This document shows, in pieces, positions 34,297 to 42,798 of a stretch of DNA of 64,000 bases. The position numbers were made by a program, and so were the translations under genes. The notes under the pieces are model-generated. The model saw only the letters and a program-made list of their open reading frames with translations. It was not told the origin of the DNA and made no database searches. The stretch is taken from positions 1 to 64,000 of the forward strand of contig CAZDUS010000005.1 in assembly GCA_964508705.1 (NCBI GenBank). The letters are read 5' to 3'. The stretch is from CAZDUS01 sp964508705 (GTDB lineage: Bacteria; Verrucomicrobiota; Kiritimatiellia; CAIKKV01; CAITUY01). Every line of letters begins with the position of its first letter. The first letter of the stretch is position 1.

Positions 34297-36477
34297 ATGG
34301 CGGATACTCCACAAGAAACTACGCATTTCATGGATTATTGGCGGATGATCAAATCCCGCAAGGAAGTGGTCATTGCCGCGTTTTTGTTCATTGTCTTGTC
34401 AGGGGTGGTTATAACCCTGTCGTTGCCGAAAGTGTACATGGCTTCTACTCGGATCGCGGTCCGTCAGGATATGCCGAGTGTGACGCCGTTCCAGTACAAG
34501 CAGCAACAGCAGATGATGACCATCAATGATATGTATTTTCTGAGGACGCAGTTCGAGATTATTCAATCACGCCCGATTTTATACAAGGTCATCCAAGATC
34601 TGAGTTTAAGGGAGCATTTTGGGAAGATGTATTCCGATGATGGGGCCCCGCTTTCGCTTTCTGATGCGTACAAGATACTGTCGGGGAGCATGAAAGTTCA
34701 GCAGTACCGCGACACCAATTTGATTGAGGTGCGTATTTACCGCAAGAGCAAGCGAGGCGACAAGGCTACGGCCAGGAACGATGCCGCACGAATCGCCAAT
34801 TCGATTGCTTCAGTATACAGGGACCACCGAATGCAGAAGAATCGTTCGGAGACGGAGCAGGGTGTTGCAGCTTTGAGGGAGGCTTACGAGGCGCAGCAGA
34901 AGAAGGTGGCGGAAGCGGAAGCGAAGGTTGAGGCGCTGAGAAAAGAGTTGAATGTCAGTGTGGTGTCGGGGGGGCAGGCGGGATCCGCAGCGACGTTGGA
35001 TACGGCAAGGCTGGAGCGGTTGGAGCTTAATCGGATTCAAGCCCGGAAAAGCATGTTGGACCGGAAGACTCGTCTGGAGTCCCTTAAGAGGTTGAGCGGC
35101 AGTGATTTGATGTATTCGGCGGCGTATGTGATCCAGGATCCGACCTTGACCACTTTACGGCAACAATTGACTGAAGCGGAGACGATGTTGAAGCGCCGGC
35201 AAGAGTCGTATGGCGAGAAGCATCCTGAAGTTGTCAGCGCACAGAGTGTGGTCGATGATTTGCGAAAGAAGATTGACGAGACGCTCAAGGGGCAGATTCT
35301 GGGTTTGCAGACGGATTATGAGATCACGCTTCGTGACTTCGAGGCGGCGGAGAAAGATGTTGAGGACGCCAAGAAGAGTGATATTTACGCACAAGGGGAC
35401 AGATATCTTCCGTTTTCCAAGGCGGAAAGCGTATTAGCCAGCGAGCGGCAGATCCGAGACACGCTCAAAACAAGGTTGGTGCAGGAGGCCATTGAACTGG
35501 AATTGCCCAGGATGCCAGTAGACGTGGTCGATTTTGCTGAAGTTCCGGACGAGCGTGAGGCGGTTAGTCCCAAAGTCACCTTGAATATTATCCTTAGCAT
35601 TATATTTGGCTTGGGGTGCGGAATCGGTTTGGTGTTCTTTATCGAGTATGTGGATACATCCGTAAAGACCGTAGATGATATTGAGCGTTTTCTTGGCGCC
35701 ACAATAGTGGGAGTTATTCCGCAGAAAGTGCGCCCGTTGACTGAGGAAGGGGAAGACAGTTCACATGCGGAAGCCTATCGCGTGTTAAGAATGAACATAG
35801 AGCTTTCCAAAAAGTTAAGCGGGGGGAACGCGTTATGCTTCACCAGCGGCGGTGCCGGAGAAGGCAAGTCGTTGACGCTGTTCAATCTGGCTTGTATTTG
35901 CGCTCAAACTGGAAAGAAGATGCTAGTGATTGACTCCGATATGCGGCGTCCGACACAGCATAAGATGTTCAAGGTCTCAAATAAGGTGGGATTGGCAGAC
36001 GTTTTGTTGGGGAAACGGGCCCTGGATGAGGTTATATTGAAAGACGCTGTTCGGAATATTGATTTTCTCCCGAGCGGGAAGTTGCCTGCAATTTCCCATG
36101 GTGTGCTTACCGCTCGCCATGTGCGTGACATCATTGCGCAGGTGAAGAATCGGTATGATTATGTGTTTTTTGATTCGCCGCCCATCATGGGAGTTAGTGA
36201 CGCTTCAATACTATGCACTGAGGCGGATGGTGTTCTGCTTGTGGTGCAACATCGCAGTTATCCGAGGGTTGTATCGAGTCGCGCAAAGGCGATGATTGAT
36301 AATGTTGGCGCCAATTTGTTGGGGGTTGTGGTGAACAATCTTAATGTTTCCCGTGACCATTATTACTATTATAGTTCCTATAATTATTCCTATGGCAATA
36401 CGCGAGATCGGCGGGAATCAGGGAATCGTCAGGCGACGCAGTCCCCGCCCGACGCTAAGAGGGATAAGCCAGGCTGA
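34297..36477 (+). CDS. Wzc-like polysaccharide co-polymerase and tyrosine autokinase
   Basis: The 726-aa inner-membrane protein has an N-terminal Wzz domain with a membrane segment (about 24-44), a long periplasmic coiled coil (about 170-400), a second membrane segment (about 430-450) and a cytoplasmic BY-kinase domain. The kinase has Walker A SGGAGEGKSLTLFNLA, Walker A' MLVIDSDMRRP and Walker B VFFDSPPIMG. A tyrosine cluster (DHYYYYSSYNYSYGN) near the C-terminus is the usual autophosphorylation site. It controls chain length and export of an exopolysaccharide with the Wza-like protein that follows. The ATG follows an AGGAAGG site. Confidence 0.92.
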   Translation: MADTPQETTHFMDYWRMIKSRKEVVIAAFLFIVLSGVVITLSLPKVYMASTRIAVRQDMPSVTPFQYKQQQQMMTINDMYFLRTQFEIIQSRPILYKVIQDLSLREHFGKMYSDDGAPLSLSDAYKILSGSMKVQQYRDTNLIEVRIYRKSKRGDKATARNDAARIANSIASVYRDHRMQKNRSETEQGVAALREAYEAQQKKVAEAEAKVEALRKELNVSVVSGGQAGSAATLDTARLERLELNRIQARKSMLDRKTRLESLKRLSGSDLMYSAAYVIQDPTLTTLRQQLTEAETMLKRRQESYGEKHPEVVSAQSVVDDLRKKIDETLKGQILGLQTDYEITLRDFEAAEKDVEDAKKSDIYAQGDRYLPFSKAESVLASERQIRDTLKTRLVQEAIELELPRMPVDVVDFAEVPDEREAVSPKVTLNIILSIIFGLGCGIGLVFFIEYVDTSVKTVDDIERFLGATIVGVIPQKVRPLTEEGEDSSHAEAYRVLRMNIELSKKLSGGNALCFTSGGAGEGKSLTLFNLACICAQTGKKMLVIDSDMRRPTQHKMFKVSNKVGLADVLLGKRALDEVILKDAVRNIDFLPSGKLPAISHGVLTARHVRDIIAQVKNRYDYVFFDSPPIMGVSDASILCTEADGVLLVVQHRSYPRVVSSRAKAMIDNVGANLLGVVVNNLNVSRDHYYYYSSYNYSYGNTRDRRESGNRQATQSPPDAKRDKPG

Positions 36478-36489
36478 GGTGAATGTGTG

Positions 36490-37197
36490 ATGGGGAAAAT
36501 GAAACAAATTTGGACGTTAGCACAGGCGCTGCCAGTTGTCGTAGTGTTGACGGGGATATCCGGGTGTATGTCTGTAGTGCCTTCGGATGAGCCGTTGGCA
36601 CCTTATCAGCCGCAAATCGAACTGGCGTCGTCGGACGTGCTGAAAACAGCGCCTGAAGCCGTTGACCCACAGGTTGGGACGGCGGTGAGTACCAACGATG
36701 CCGAAGGTGCCTTCTTAAGTAGCAGTCGTGTTTTGAGGAGTGGCGACAAGTTGCAGGTCACTATCTATGTCCCGCCTGAACCCTTTATTTGCGCGCATGT
36801 GATTGATGAACAGGGCCGGATTAATTTGCCTCTAATTGGAATGATTCTGGTTGCCGGGAAGAGCTGTGCGGATGCCCAGTACCTGATTGAACGCAAGTAT
36901 ATTGACGAGAAGTACTACAAGATGGTGACGGTGGTTATTGTTCCGCCGGAAAGTGAATACTCATTGGCAGGGGAGGTCCTGCGTCCTGGCCCTTATCCTA
37001 TTGCCCGCAATTTGACTGTCACGCAGGCATTAGGGCGGGGGGGGCGTTTTACCGATTATGCAGATCCTACGAAGATTCGCCTGATCCGGGGATCGGAAAT
37101 ATTTGTTATCAATGTCGAAAATGTCCGGAAAGGAAAGCAGAAGGATATGATGGTTATTCCGGGCGATGTGATCGAGGTTCCGAGAAGGTGGTATTAA
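36490..37197 (+). CDS. polysaccharide export lipoprotein, Wza-like
   Basis: The 235-aa protein has a lipoprotein signal (about residues 1-25, VVVVLTGISGC) and then the polysaccharide-export domain (SSRVLRSGDKLQVTIYVPPE, IDEQGRINLPLIGMILVAGKS) and an SLBB domain (YSLAGEVLRPGPYPIARNLTVTQALGRGG). It should form the outer-membrane secretin-like channel with the kinase upstream. It starts 12 nt after that gene; an adjacent GTG at 36487 is an equally possible start. No glycosyltransferases lie nearby, so the sugar-assembly genes must be elsewhere. Confidence 0.9.
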   Translation: MGKMKQIWTLAQALPVVVVLTGISGCMSVVPSDEPLAPYQPQIELASSDVLKTAPEAVDPQVGTAVSTNDAEGAFLSSSRVLRSGDKLQVTIYVPPEPFICAHVIDEQGRINLPLIGMILVAGKSCADAQYLIERKYIDEKYYKMVTVVIVPPESEYSLAGEVLRPGPYPIARNLTVTQALGRGGRFTDYADPTKIRLIRGSEIFVINVENVRKGKQKDMMVIPGDVIEVPRRWY

Positions 37198-37211
37198 GTG
37201 CTTTGAAGTGC

Positions 37212-37240
37212 TTGACGACTCTGGGCGCATAAACGATACT
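37212..37240 (+). promoter_or_regulatory. sigma70-like promoter
   Basis: TTGACG (37212-37217) and GATACT (37235-37240) are 17 nt apart, 44 nt upstream of the Ala-rich coiled-coil gene. A strong TAGGAGG ribosome site follows at 37270-37276. Confidence 0.5.
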
Positions 37241-37283
37241 TTGTTTGAAACTAAAGCGGTGGTTCATTATTAGGAGGCGTATT

Positions 37284-37865
37284 ATGAATAAATGGATGGC
37301 AGTAAGTTTAGTGGCGATGTTGATGGCGGCTCCGGTTGTTGTCAAAGCAGGAGAGTCGTCGGACGCGGCGGCGAAATCGGCGGCTGAAGCGGCGGCCTCG
37401 CTTAAGAGCGGGCATGATGCTTTGACCAATGCTGAGAAAGAAGTTGAAAAAGCGACGGCCGCCGTGAAGCAGGCTGAAGCTGATCTGCAGCAGGCTGATC
37501 TCTCGAATGATCCTGAAAAGATCAAAGCGGCTCGAAAGTTGCTGGCGGACGCCAAGAGTGCTCTGAATAACTCCGAGAAGAAAGTGGTTAAAATCACGGG
37601 CTTGGTTGAGAAACTGAGGATTATAGCTGATTCGGCCAAAGCGGCAGCTGCTGCGGCCGCAGGAGCTGCAAACGAAATTGATGCGGAAAAAGCCGCGCGT
37701 GAGGCTGCGAAACAGGCTGAAAAGGCAAAGGTTGTCTCCGACAGAATCAAGCAAGTCTCCGAAGGTAGGCGGTCGACGGCTGTTTCCACAACAACCACCA
37801 CGACAACGTCAACCACGACAACATCAACCACGAAGCCGAGTCCTACCCCAGTTGGGCTTCGCTAA
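37284..37865 (+). CDS. secreted Ala-rich coiled-coil protein with Thr-rich tail
   Basis: The 193-aa protein has a signal peptide (MNKWMAVSLVAMLMAAPVVVKA) and a long Ala/Lys/Glu helix with heptad spacing (about 25-165), including a run of alanines near residue 130. It ends in a Thr/Ser-rich, proline-ending tail (about 172-193). Such composition suggests an extended periplasmic or surface rod with a flexible, possibly glycosylated end. It has its own promoter and terminator, so it is a single-gene unit beside the exopolysaccharide genes. No family is recognised. Confidence 0.65.
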   Translation: MNKWMAVSLVAMLMAAPVVVKAGESSDAAAKSAAEAAASLKSGHDALTNAEKEVEKATAAVKQAEADLQQADLSNDPEKIKAARKLLADAKSALNNSEKKVVKITGLVEKLRIIADSAKAAAAAAAGAANEIDAEKAAREAAKQAEKAKVVSDRIKQVSEGRRSTAVSTTTTTTTSTTTTSTTKPSPTPVGLR

Positions 37866-37892
37866 TCGAAGGATGTTGAACGATACGTAGAG

Positions 37893-37921
37893 AAAGCCCT
37901 ATCCGACAGGATGGGGCTTTT
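37893..37921 (+). terminator. Rho-independent terminator
   Basis: AAAGCCC-T-ATCC, loop GACA, GGAT-G-GGGCTTT, then T: a 12-bp stem with one T-G pair, 28 nt after the coiled-coil gene stop. It is the clearest intrinsic terminator in the window. Confidence 0.8.
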
Positions 37922-37955
37922 GATTTATAGGCTCTCAATCGAGGTGGATACAGCC

Positions 37956-38567
37956 ATGCGTGGAATGACGCGAAGCATTAAGGACCCGTGGTTTATTGCG
38001 GTTATTGGTGTCTTGATTGTGATCATTTCTGCCGCAGGCTTGAAGTCCAGTTTGCAGGCAGGTATTGCTCAAGCTTATTACAGGCAGGCAAAATATGGCA
38101 TGCCCAGAGCTGGAATGGAGCGAGTGCTGGAGCTGAGCCATAAGGCTTACGGTCTGTATCCGCACAATTATTATTTCAGTATTCTTGCGGCTGAAATGGC
38201 GCATCAGGCATCGGGCTCTGTGCAAGCCTCGGACAAGCGGAGGTTGATGGATCAATCAATAATCTGGTGTGATCGTGGATTGGTTCAGAATTGGTGGAAT
38301 GGGTCACTTAGACGGCTTAAAGCAAGGCACTTATGGCAGGAGTCGCCAGTCCAAGCCATAATGTTTTGGAAGGCGTATACAGAGTGGCAATGCTGGGAGC
38401 CGTACAATCACTCAACGCTGGCGGAGATGTACGCTGGGGTCGGTGATTTTGAGAAGGCTGAGCAGTCGTTGCGATTGGCGAGCGGTACGCCAGAGGGGGA
38501 GGAAGCGCGGCTAATTGTGGAGAAGGAACGAGAAGAATGGGCGCAGATCTACAGTGAAGGGAATTAG
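37956..38567 (+). CDS. membrane-anchored TPR-like protein
   Basis: The 203-aa protein has one hydrophobic segment (about residues 11-32, FIAVIGVLIVIISAAGL) and a helical remainder resembling tetratricopeptide repeats (AYYRQAKYGMPRAGMERVL, NHSTLAEMYAGVGDFEKAEQ). Similar small proteins sit next to O-antigen or exopolysaccharide polymerase genes. The start is set at 37956, after GAGGTGG, because an earlier ATG at 37911 lies inside the terminator. It ends 3 nt before the antisense tRNA-His gene. The function is unknown. Confidence 0.6.
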   Translation: MRGMTRSIKDPWFIAVIGVLIVIISAAGLKSSLQAGIAQAYYRQAKYGMPRAGMERVLELSHKAYGLYPHNYYFSILAAEMAHQASGSVQASDKRRLMDQSIIWCDRGLVQNWWNGSLRRLKARHLWQESPVQAIMFWKAYTEWQCWEPYNHSTLAEMYAGVGDFEKAEQSLRLASGTPEGEEARLIVEKEREEWAQIYSEGN

Positions 38568-38570
38568 AAC

Positions 38571-38647
38571 TGGGGCGAATGACGGGGCTCGAACCCGCGA
38601 CCATCAGAATCACAATCTGACGCTCTACCAACTGAGCTACATTCGCC
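38571..38647 (-). tRNA. tRNA-His(GTG)
   Basis: A full cloverleaf on the reverse strand: the G-1 specific to tRNA-His, a 7-bp acceptor (GCGAATG/CATTCGC), D-arm GCTC...GAGC, anticodon stem TCAGA/TCTGA with loop TTGTGAT giving anticodon GTG, T-arm GCGGG/CCCGT, discriminator C73 opposite G-1, and an encoded CCA. It converges on the TPR-like gene. Confidence 0.95.
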
Positions 38648-38712
38648 ATCGTGCGCAAACAGCCGCGAATCATCCACACCAGACGGGTTTGGATCAAGGA
38701 AAATAATCAGCA

Positions 38713-39390
38713 ATGAAAACATTGGCCGTTGAGATATCGACCGGAATTGGAAGCCTGGCGCTAATGGAGGGCCGTCTTCCCCTGATTGAACGTCAATGGG
38801 AGGAATCTCGGAACGGGCGGCAGGGTTATTTTACGGTTTTGAACGATTTAATAGCATCCGGGGCTCTCAAATTGGCAGAGGTTGATCTTTTCGTGGTCGG
38901 GGTGGGGCCTGGGTCATTCGCGGGATTACGCATGGCGGTTTCCGCGGCTTCAGGGTTGGCTGTTCCCGGGGGGCGTAGCGTGGTAGGAATATTCAGCGCT
39001 GAAGCGGTTGCGTCTGAAATGCTTAATGAGTCCAATGCGGATGAGGTGGTTGTCTGGGGTGACGCGCGCCGCAATGAACTTTGGGCGATGAGATTCAAGC
39101 GCGGAACACAATGGCCGGATCGACAAGGCGAATTGATGGTCCAAGACTTTAGTTCAGTGCCCGAGGACTGGGTTAAAGGAAAAGCATTATGGGTCACGGC
39201 GGATTATGAGCGTATTGGGGATCGTCTAAAGGCGTTAGTTTCCCATGAAGTGACGCTTATTGATCGGAGTGTGATGCCCAAGGCCAGATATCTTGGGTTG
39301 CTCGGTGTGGCAAAGCGTGAGGCGGGAGAGGCTACAGAACCGCTTTTGCCGGTTTATGTTCATCCAGCGGTGGCTGGTGCGCATAAGTAG
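38713..39390 (+). CDS. tsaB: tRNA threonylcarbamoyladenosine biosynthesis protein TsaB
   Basis: The 225-aa ASKHA-fold protein supports TsaD in adding the t6A modification at tRNA position 37. It opens with KTLAVEISTGIGSLALM and has the TsaB signature VVGVGPGSFAGLRMAVSAASGLA. The C-terminal half is less conserved, as is normal. It is the first gene of a two-gene unit with a parvulin-type isomerase. No TsaD, TsaE or TsaC is in the window. Confidence 0.9.
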   Translation: MKTLAVEISTGIGSLALMEGRLPLIERQWEESRNGRQGYFTVLNDLIASGALKLAEVDLFVVGVGPGSFAGLRMAVSAASGLAVPGGRSVVGIFSAEAVASEMLNESNADEVVVWGDARRNELWAMRFKRGTQWPDRQGELMVQDFSSVPEDWVKGKALWVTADYERIGDRLKALVSHEVTLIDRSVMPKARYLGLLGVAKREAGEATEPLLPVYVHPAVAGAHK

Positions 39391-39428
39391 AATTTGTTAA
39401 TGGAAGGTGACAGTGAAAAGGTGAAGAC

Positions 39429-40373
39429 ATGACACTTAAAGTGAATGGAAAGAATATTCCTGAGTCGGCGATATTGAATGAACTCAAGCGGTTGATGGAC
39501 TTCTACAGTCAGCATCTTTCCCGTGCTGAACTCGGAGAGCATGCTGATGAATTGGTTGTGAAGGCCCGTGAGCATGCTGTGGGAACCCAGTTGCTGATCG
39601 ACGAGGTTAAGAGACGGCACATCGAGGTTCCTGAGAACGAGATTGAAAAAGCAATTGCCAGCATGACGCAACGTGTTGGCGGGGATGAGAAACTTGTTGA
39701 GCTTCTGGCGAAGCAGGGGCTGACGGTGGATCAATTCCGAGGGAGCGTCAGGGTGGGTAAACAGCTGGATCAGTTGGTCAATCGTGTGACTTCCGGCGTG
39801 CAGGACAGTTCTGAGGATGAACTCAAGGCTTACTTCGAAGAACATGCCGAGCGTTATTCGACCCCCGATCAGGTGCAGGTCCGGCATATATTGGTTAAGC
39901 CGGCGTCGATGCGCGACGAAGACAAGGCGACGACGAGGTCGCTGTTGTTGTCATTACGCCATAAGGCCATGGAGGGTGATGATTTTTCGACGCTTGCTAC
40001 TGCGCACTCCGAATGTCCAAGCGGGAAAGAGGCTGGTGGAGATTTGGGGTGGCTTGCGCGAGGGACCACGCTACCGGAATTTGATAATATCATTTTTGGC
40101 ATGGACGTTGGAGAGATCAGCGATGTTGTGGAGACGTCGGCCGGAATGCACATTATTGAGAAAACGGACGAACTCATGGGTGAGCCCATGACATATGACG
40201 AGGTTAAGGATCGTATACGTGACTTGTTGAGACACGAGAGGAAAGGGAAAGCGCTTTCTGAATTTGTTGAAAAGTTGCGATTAACGGCGGTTATAGAGGA
40301 TGTTCCTGAGGGCAATCATGACATGTGGGAGCGTGTTTTTGATTCGTTCCTTGACGGGCAAAGGCCCAGTTGA
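39429..40373 (+). CDS. parvulin-type peptidyl-prolyl isomerase, SurA/PrsA-like
   Basis: The 314-aa protein has a SurA-like helical N-terminal part (about 1-145) and a parvulin domain (about 150-250: VQVRHILVKPAS, DDFSTLATAHSECPSGKEAGGDLGWL, SDVVETSAGMHII), followed by a C-terminal helix. No signal peptide is visible at the chosen ATG, so it is either cytoplasmic, trigger-factor-like, or exported by an unusual route. A terminator follows at 40391. Confidence 0.85.
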   Translation: MTLKVNGKNIPESAILNELKRLMDFYSQHLSRAELGEHADELVVKAREHAVGTQLLIDEVKRRHIEVPENEIEKAIASMTQRVGGDEKLVELLAKQGLTVDQFRGSVRVGKQLDQLVNRVTSGVQDSSEDELKAYFEEHAERYSTPDQVQVRHILVKPASMRDEDKATTRSLLLSLRHKAMEGDDFSTLATAHSECPSGKEAGGDLGWLARGTTLPEFDNIIFGMDVGEISDVVETSAGMHIIEKTDELMGEPMTYDEVKDRIRDLLRHERKGKALSEFVEKLRLTAVIEDVPEGNHDMWERVFDSFLDGQRPS

Positions 40374-40390
40374 TAGCTTCCCCGCGTTTG

Positions 40391-40438
40391 AAACCAGCCG
40401 GAAGGATGACCCCAACTCCTTGAAGAAACGCTGGTTTT
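40391..40438 (+). terminator. terminator of the tsaB-isomerase unit
   Basis: AAACCAGC pairs with GCTGGTTT, with a nested AAGGA/TCCTT stem inside, followed by the T-rich stretch TTTTGATTTTGTT. It starts 18 nt after the isomerase stop and ends 20 nt before tRNA-Pro. Confidence 0.6.
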
Positions 40439-40458
40439 GATTTTGTTGACTCCTAAAT

Positions 40459-40535
40459 CGGGCCGTAGCGCAGACTGGTAGCGCGTCTGCTTGGGGTGCA
40501 GAAGGTCTCGGGTTCAAATCCCGACGGCCCGACCA
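40459..40535 (+). tRNA. tRNA-Pro(GGG)
   Basis: Cloverleaf with acceptor CGGGCCG/CGGCCCG, D-arm GCGC...GCGC, anticodon stem TCTGC/GCAGA with loop TTGGGGT (anticodon GGG), T-arm TCGGG/CCCGA with TTCAAAT loop, discriminator A and encoded CCA. The 271 nt after it, to 40806, hold no supported gene. Confidence 0.95.
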
Positions 40536-40806
40536 TTCTACACGTTTGTAACGCAACTGAGCGCCTAGGTTCCCCTGACGAAACGACTGCGGCAATCCAA
40601 TACGCAACCAAGTCCCCATGTGCTTCATTATCTACTGATGATGCATCATGGCGCAGGGTGAGACAGTGTGCTTCGGGGTGGCGTCAAATCATAATATAAA
40701 TACAACATATTGTAATACAGCAAGTTATGTCGTTGTGGCTTGGCTATGTTGCTGGCTGGGCATAGAACTTGCATTATGCATCGGGAAGCTATTTCTGAGG
40801 TTAATT

Positions 40807-41040
40807 ATGCATGATGAAAACATTGTTAAGCTGAAGTATCTAGCGACTCAATTGGTGGAATTTTCTTCCTTTGCTACCGATAATAGCAAGGATGACCGGT
40901 GTTTGATCCTTTACGGTTTAACCAGAGATTGTGGATATAAAATCCTTGCCGAAGCCGAGAAGGAGTGGAAAAATCACGCTTTGCAGAGGAAAGCTATTGG
41001 TTTGCAGCATAAGGGGAAGAAAGGAAAAGTGGAGTTATGA
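40807..41040 (+). CDS. small hypothetical protein
   Basis: The 77-aa product starts MHDENIVKLKYLATQLVEFS and ends in a Lys-rich stretch (HKGKKGKVEL). It is predicted helical and cytoplasmic, without a recognised domain. A GAGG site precedes this ATG. Its stop overlaps the start of the thioredoxin-fold lipoprotein gene by 4 nt, which argues that it is really translated. An in-frame extension to 40648 is unlikely. Confidence 0.5.
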   Translation: MHDENIVKLKYLATQLVEFSSFATDNSKDDRCLILYGLTRDCGYKILAEAEKEWKNHALQRKAIGLQHKGKKGKVEL

Positions 41041-41516
41041 GAAAGTTAGGTGTTTTTGGCTTGGGAGTTATGTTGTTGGCTTGCGGATGTGGCTTGTCTG
41101 AAACCAAGGCTGTTGATGCGAAAGCCAGCCATGTAGGCGTGGTATGGTTGACTTCATTGGATGCGGCAAGAAAAGAGGCGGCAGAAAAGAAGTTGCCCAT
41201 ACTGGTTGATTTCTCCGGCTCTGATTGGTGCGGATGGTGTATCAAGCTGGATAAGGAAGTGTTTTCCCAGAAGGCGTTTGCGGAATACGCAAAGAAGAAC
41301 CTGGTTTTGTTGCTTTTAGATTTTCCGAATCGCAAGCCCCAGTCTCCCGAAGAAAAAAAAGTGAATCAGGCTTTGGCTGAGCAATATGGGGTGCAGGGGT
41401 TCCCGACCGTTCTATTGCTGGATGCAACTGGCAAGCAGTTAGGGAGGACGGGGTATATGCCCGGGGGTGCAGAAACCTACGTTGATCATCTGAAGGATTT
41501 GCTTAAGAAGAAATAG
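41037..41516 (+). CDS. thioredoxin-fold lipoprotein
   Basis: The 159-aa protein has a lipoprotein-type signal (GVMLLACGC) and a thioredoxin-like domain with redox motif DWCGWC (about residues 63-68), followed by the cis-proline region GVQGFPTVLLL. It belongs to the thioredoxin_7/DsbD-gamma-like group and probably reduces or oxidises periplasmic thiols on the membrane surface. It lies before the rubredoxin/superoxide reductase genes and 1.7 kb before dsbD, which could supply its electrons. Confidence 0.85.
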   Translation: MRKLGVFGLGVMLLACGCGLSETKAVDAKASHVGVVWLTSLDAARKEAAEKKLPILVDFSGSDWCGWCIKLDKEVFSQKAFAEYAKKNLVLLLLDFPNRKPQSPEEKKVNQALAEQYGVQGFPTVLLLDATGKQLGRTGYMPGGAETYVDHLKDLLKKK

Positions 41517-41615
41517 AGTCTCTGCGGCTATTTATCATAGGGACAGTTTGTTTATTGAAATCCGCTTGAGGTTTGTGAGTTGAAGAGTAATGTGCTGACC
41601 AAAGGAGATGAATAA

Positions 41616-41771
41616 ATGAGATATCTATGTGGTGTGTGTGGTTATGTTTATGATCCTGCAACCGGCGATCCTGATCACGGGATTCCGCCTGGTACTTCTT
41701 TCAATGATTTGCCTGCGGATTGGGTATGTCCGGACTGCGGCGTAGGCAAGAGTGAATTCGCTGGCGAATAA
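41616..41771 (+). CDS. rubredoxin
   Basis: The 51-aa protein is a canonical rubredoxin: CGVCGYVYDPATGDPDHGI near the N-terminus and VCPDCGVGKSEF near the end, giving the two CxxC loops that bind one iron atom, plus conserved Tyr, Phe and Trp. It transfers electrons, very likely to the superoxide reductase encoded 30 nt downstream. An AAAGGAGA site precedes the ATG. The gene is short but certain. Confidence 0.95.
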   Translation: MRYLCGVCGYVYDPATGDPDHGIPPGTSFNDLPADWVCPDCGVGKSEFAGE

Positions 41772-41801
41772 TCTGGGATAGGTCAAAAAGGAGCTATTGA
41801 T

Positions 41802-42179
41802 ATGACGAAACGATTGGAAGTGTATAAGTGTGAGGTCTGCGGGAACATTGTGGAAGTGGTCCATGCGAGCGGGGGAACCTTGGTGTGCTGCGGTCAGCCC
41901 ATGAAGCTGTTTACTGAAAACACAGTGGATGCCTCGAAGGAAAAGCATATTCCGGTGATCGAACGCGTGGCCAATGGCGTTAAAGTGACGGTTGGCAGTG
42001 TGTCGCATCCGATGGAAGAAAAGCATTTCATTGAGTGGATTGAACTTCTGGTGGATGACAAGGTGCTGAGGCAGTATCTGAAACCCGGTCAGCCGCCTGT
42101 TGCCTTGTTTGAAGGGGTCCGAGAGGGAGCGGTGATTGCCCGTGAGTATTGTAATTTGCATGGGCTGTGGAAGGCGTAA
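41802..42179 (+). CDS. desulfoferrodoxin (superoxide reductase, 2Fe type)
   Basis: The 125-aa protein reduces superoxide to hydrogen peroxide without making oxygen. The N-terminal desulforedoxin-like centre has YKCEVCGN and LVCCGQPM. The catalytic iron site has histidines in KHIPV, VSHPM and KHFIEWIE, plus the C-terminal Cys and His in REYCNLHGLW. Both centres are intact, so it is the class I form. Placed between rubredoxin and ferritin, it forms a classic anaerobic oxygen-defence group. An AAAAGGAG site lies before the ATG. Confidence 0.95.
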   Translation: MTKRLEVYKCEVCGNIVEVVHASGGTLVCCGQPMKLFTENTVDASKEKHIPVIERVANGVKVTVGSVSHPMEEKHFIEWIELLVDDKVLRQYLKPGQPPVALFEGVREGAVIAREYCNLHGLWKA

Positions 42180-42210
42180 TGTTGGGAATGATGAAATAAA
42201 GGAGAGACTT

Positions 42211-42708
42211 ATGATCAGTACGACGATGCGTGATGCAATCAATAAGCAGATCAACAAAGAGTTGAGTTCGGCTTATTTATATTTGGCGATGTCTGCCGAA
42301 GCAGAAATCAAGGGCTACAAAGGCACAGCGAAGTGGTTTCAGGCCCAGTTCCAGGAGGAAATGGGACACGCCATGAAGTTTAAGGGGTATTTGCTGGAGC
42401 AGGGCGCCGAGGTTGATCTTGCCGCGATTGCCAAGCCAGCAGTGGGGTTCAAGACTGTGCTGGCCATGTTTGAGGCGACGCTCAAGCACGAGAAGTTCAT
42501 CACGAGTTCGATTAATGCGCTGATGGATCTTGCGGTTAAGGAAAAGGATTATGCCAGTCAGATCCTCCTGCAATGGTACATCACGGAGCAGGTTGAAGAA
42601 GAAGCCAATGATAATGAGATTATCGGCATGCTGAAAATGGCAGGCACTTCGACTGGAGCCCTGCTGATGTTGGACAAGCAATTGGGTAAGCGAGAACTCA
42701 AAGGTTGA
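42211..42708 (+). CDS. ferritin
   Basis: The 165-aa protein is a non-heme bacterial ferritin (FtnA type) with a four-helix bundle. Ferroxidase-centre residues are visible in KELSSAYLYLAMS, FQEEMGHAMKF and QWYITEQVEEE. It stores iron and removes Fe2+ and peroxide that would feed the Fenton reaction, complementing superoxide reductase. The AAAGGAGAG site before 42211 fixes the start. A hairpin follows at 42729. Confidence 0.93.
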   Translation: MISTTMRDAINKQINKELSSAYLYLAMSAEAEIKGYKGTAKWFQAQFQEEMGHAMKFKGYLLEQGAEVDLAAIAKPAVGFKTVLAMFEATLKHEKFITSSINALMDLAVKEKDYASQILLQWYITEQVEEEANDNEIIGMLKMAGTSTGALLMLDKQLGKRELKG

Positions 42709-42728
42709 GTGATTGTGGAAAACTTGGG

Positions 42729-42764
42729 ACGCCTGCTGTTGTGTCACAAGACGCCGGCAGGCGT
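42729..42764 (+). terminator. hairpin after the ferritin gene
   Basis: ACGCCTGC pairs with GCAGGCGT around a 20-nt loop that itself contains TTGTG/CACAA. No T-run follows, so it may be a Rho-assisted terminator or an mRNA-stabilising structure. Confidence 0.4.
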
Positions 42765-42798
42765 AGGTCGAGTAGAGGAATAATCGCGGGGGGAAGCG

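Noticed and set aside
40648..40806. N-terminal extension of the 77-aa hypothetical protein
   Set aside because: The extra residues are low-quality and start inside the region after tRNA-Pro without a ribosome site; the later ATG has GAGG upstream.
40536..40806. Possible integration site next to tRNA-Pro
   Set aside because: No repeat of the tRNA 3' end, no integrase and no mobile genes follow within the window.
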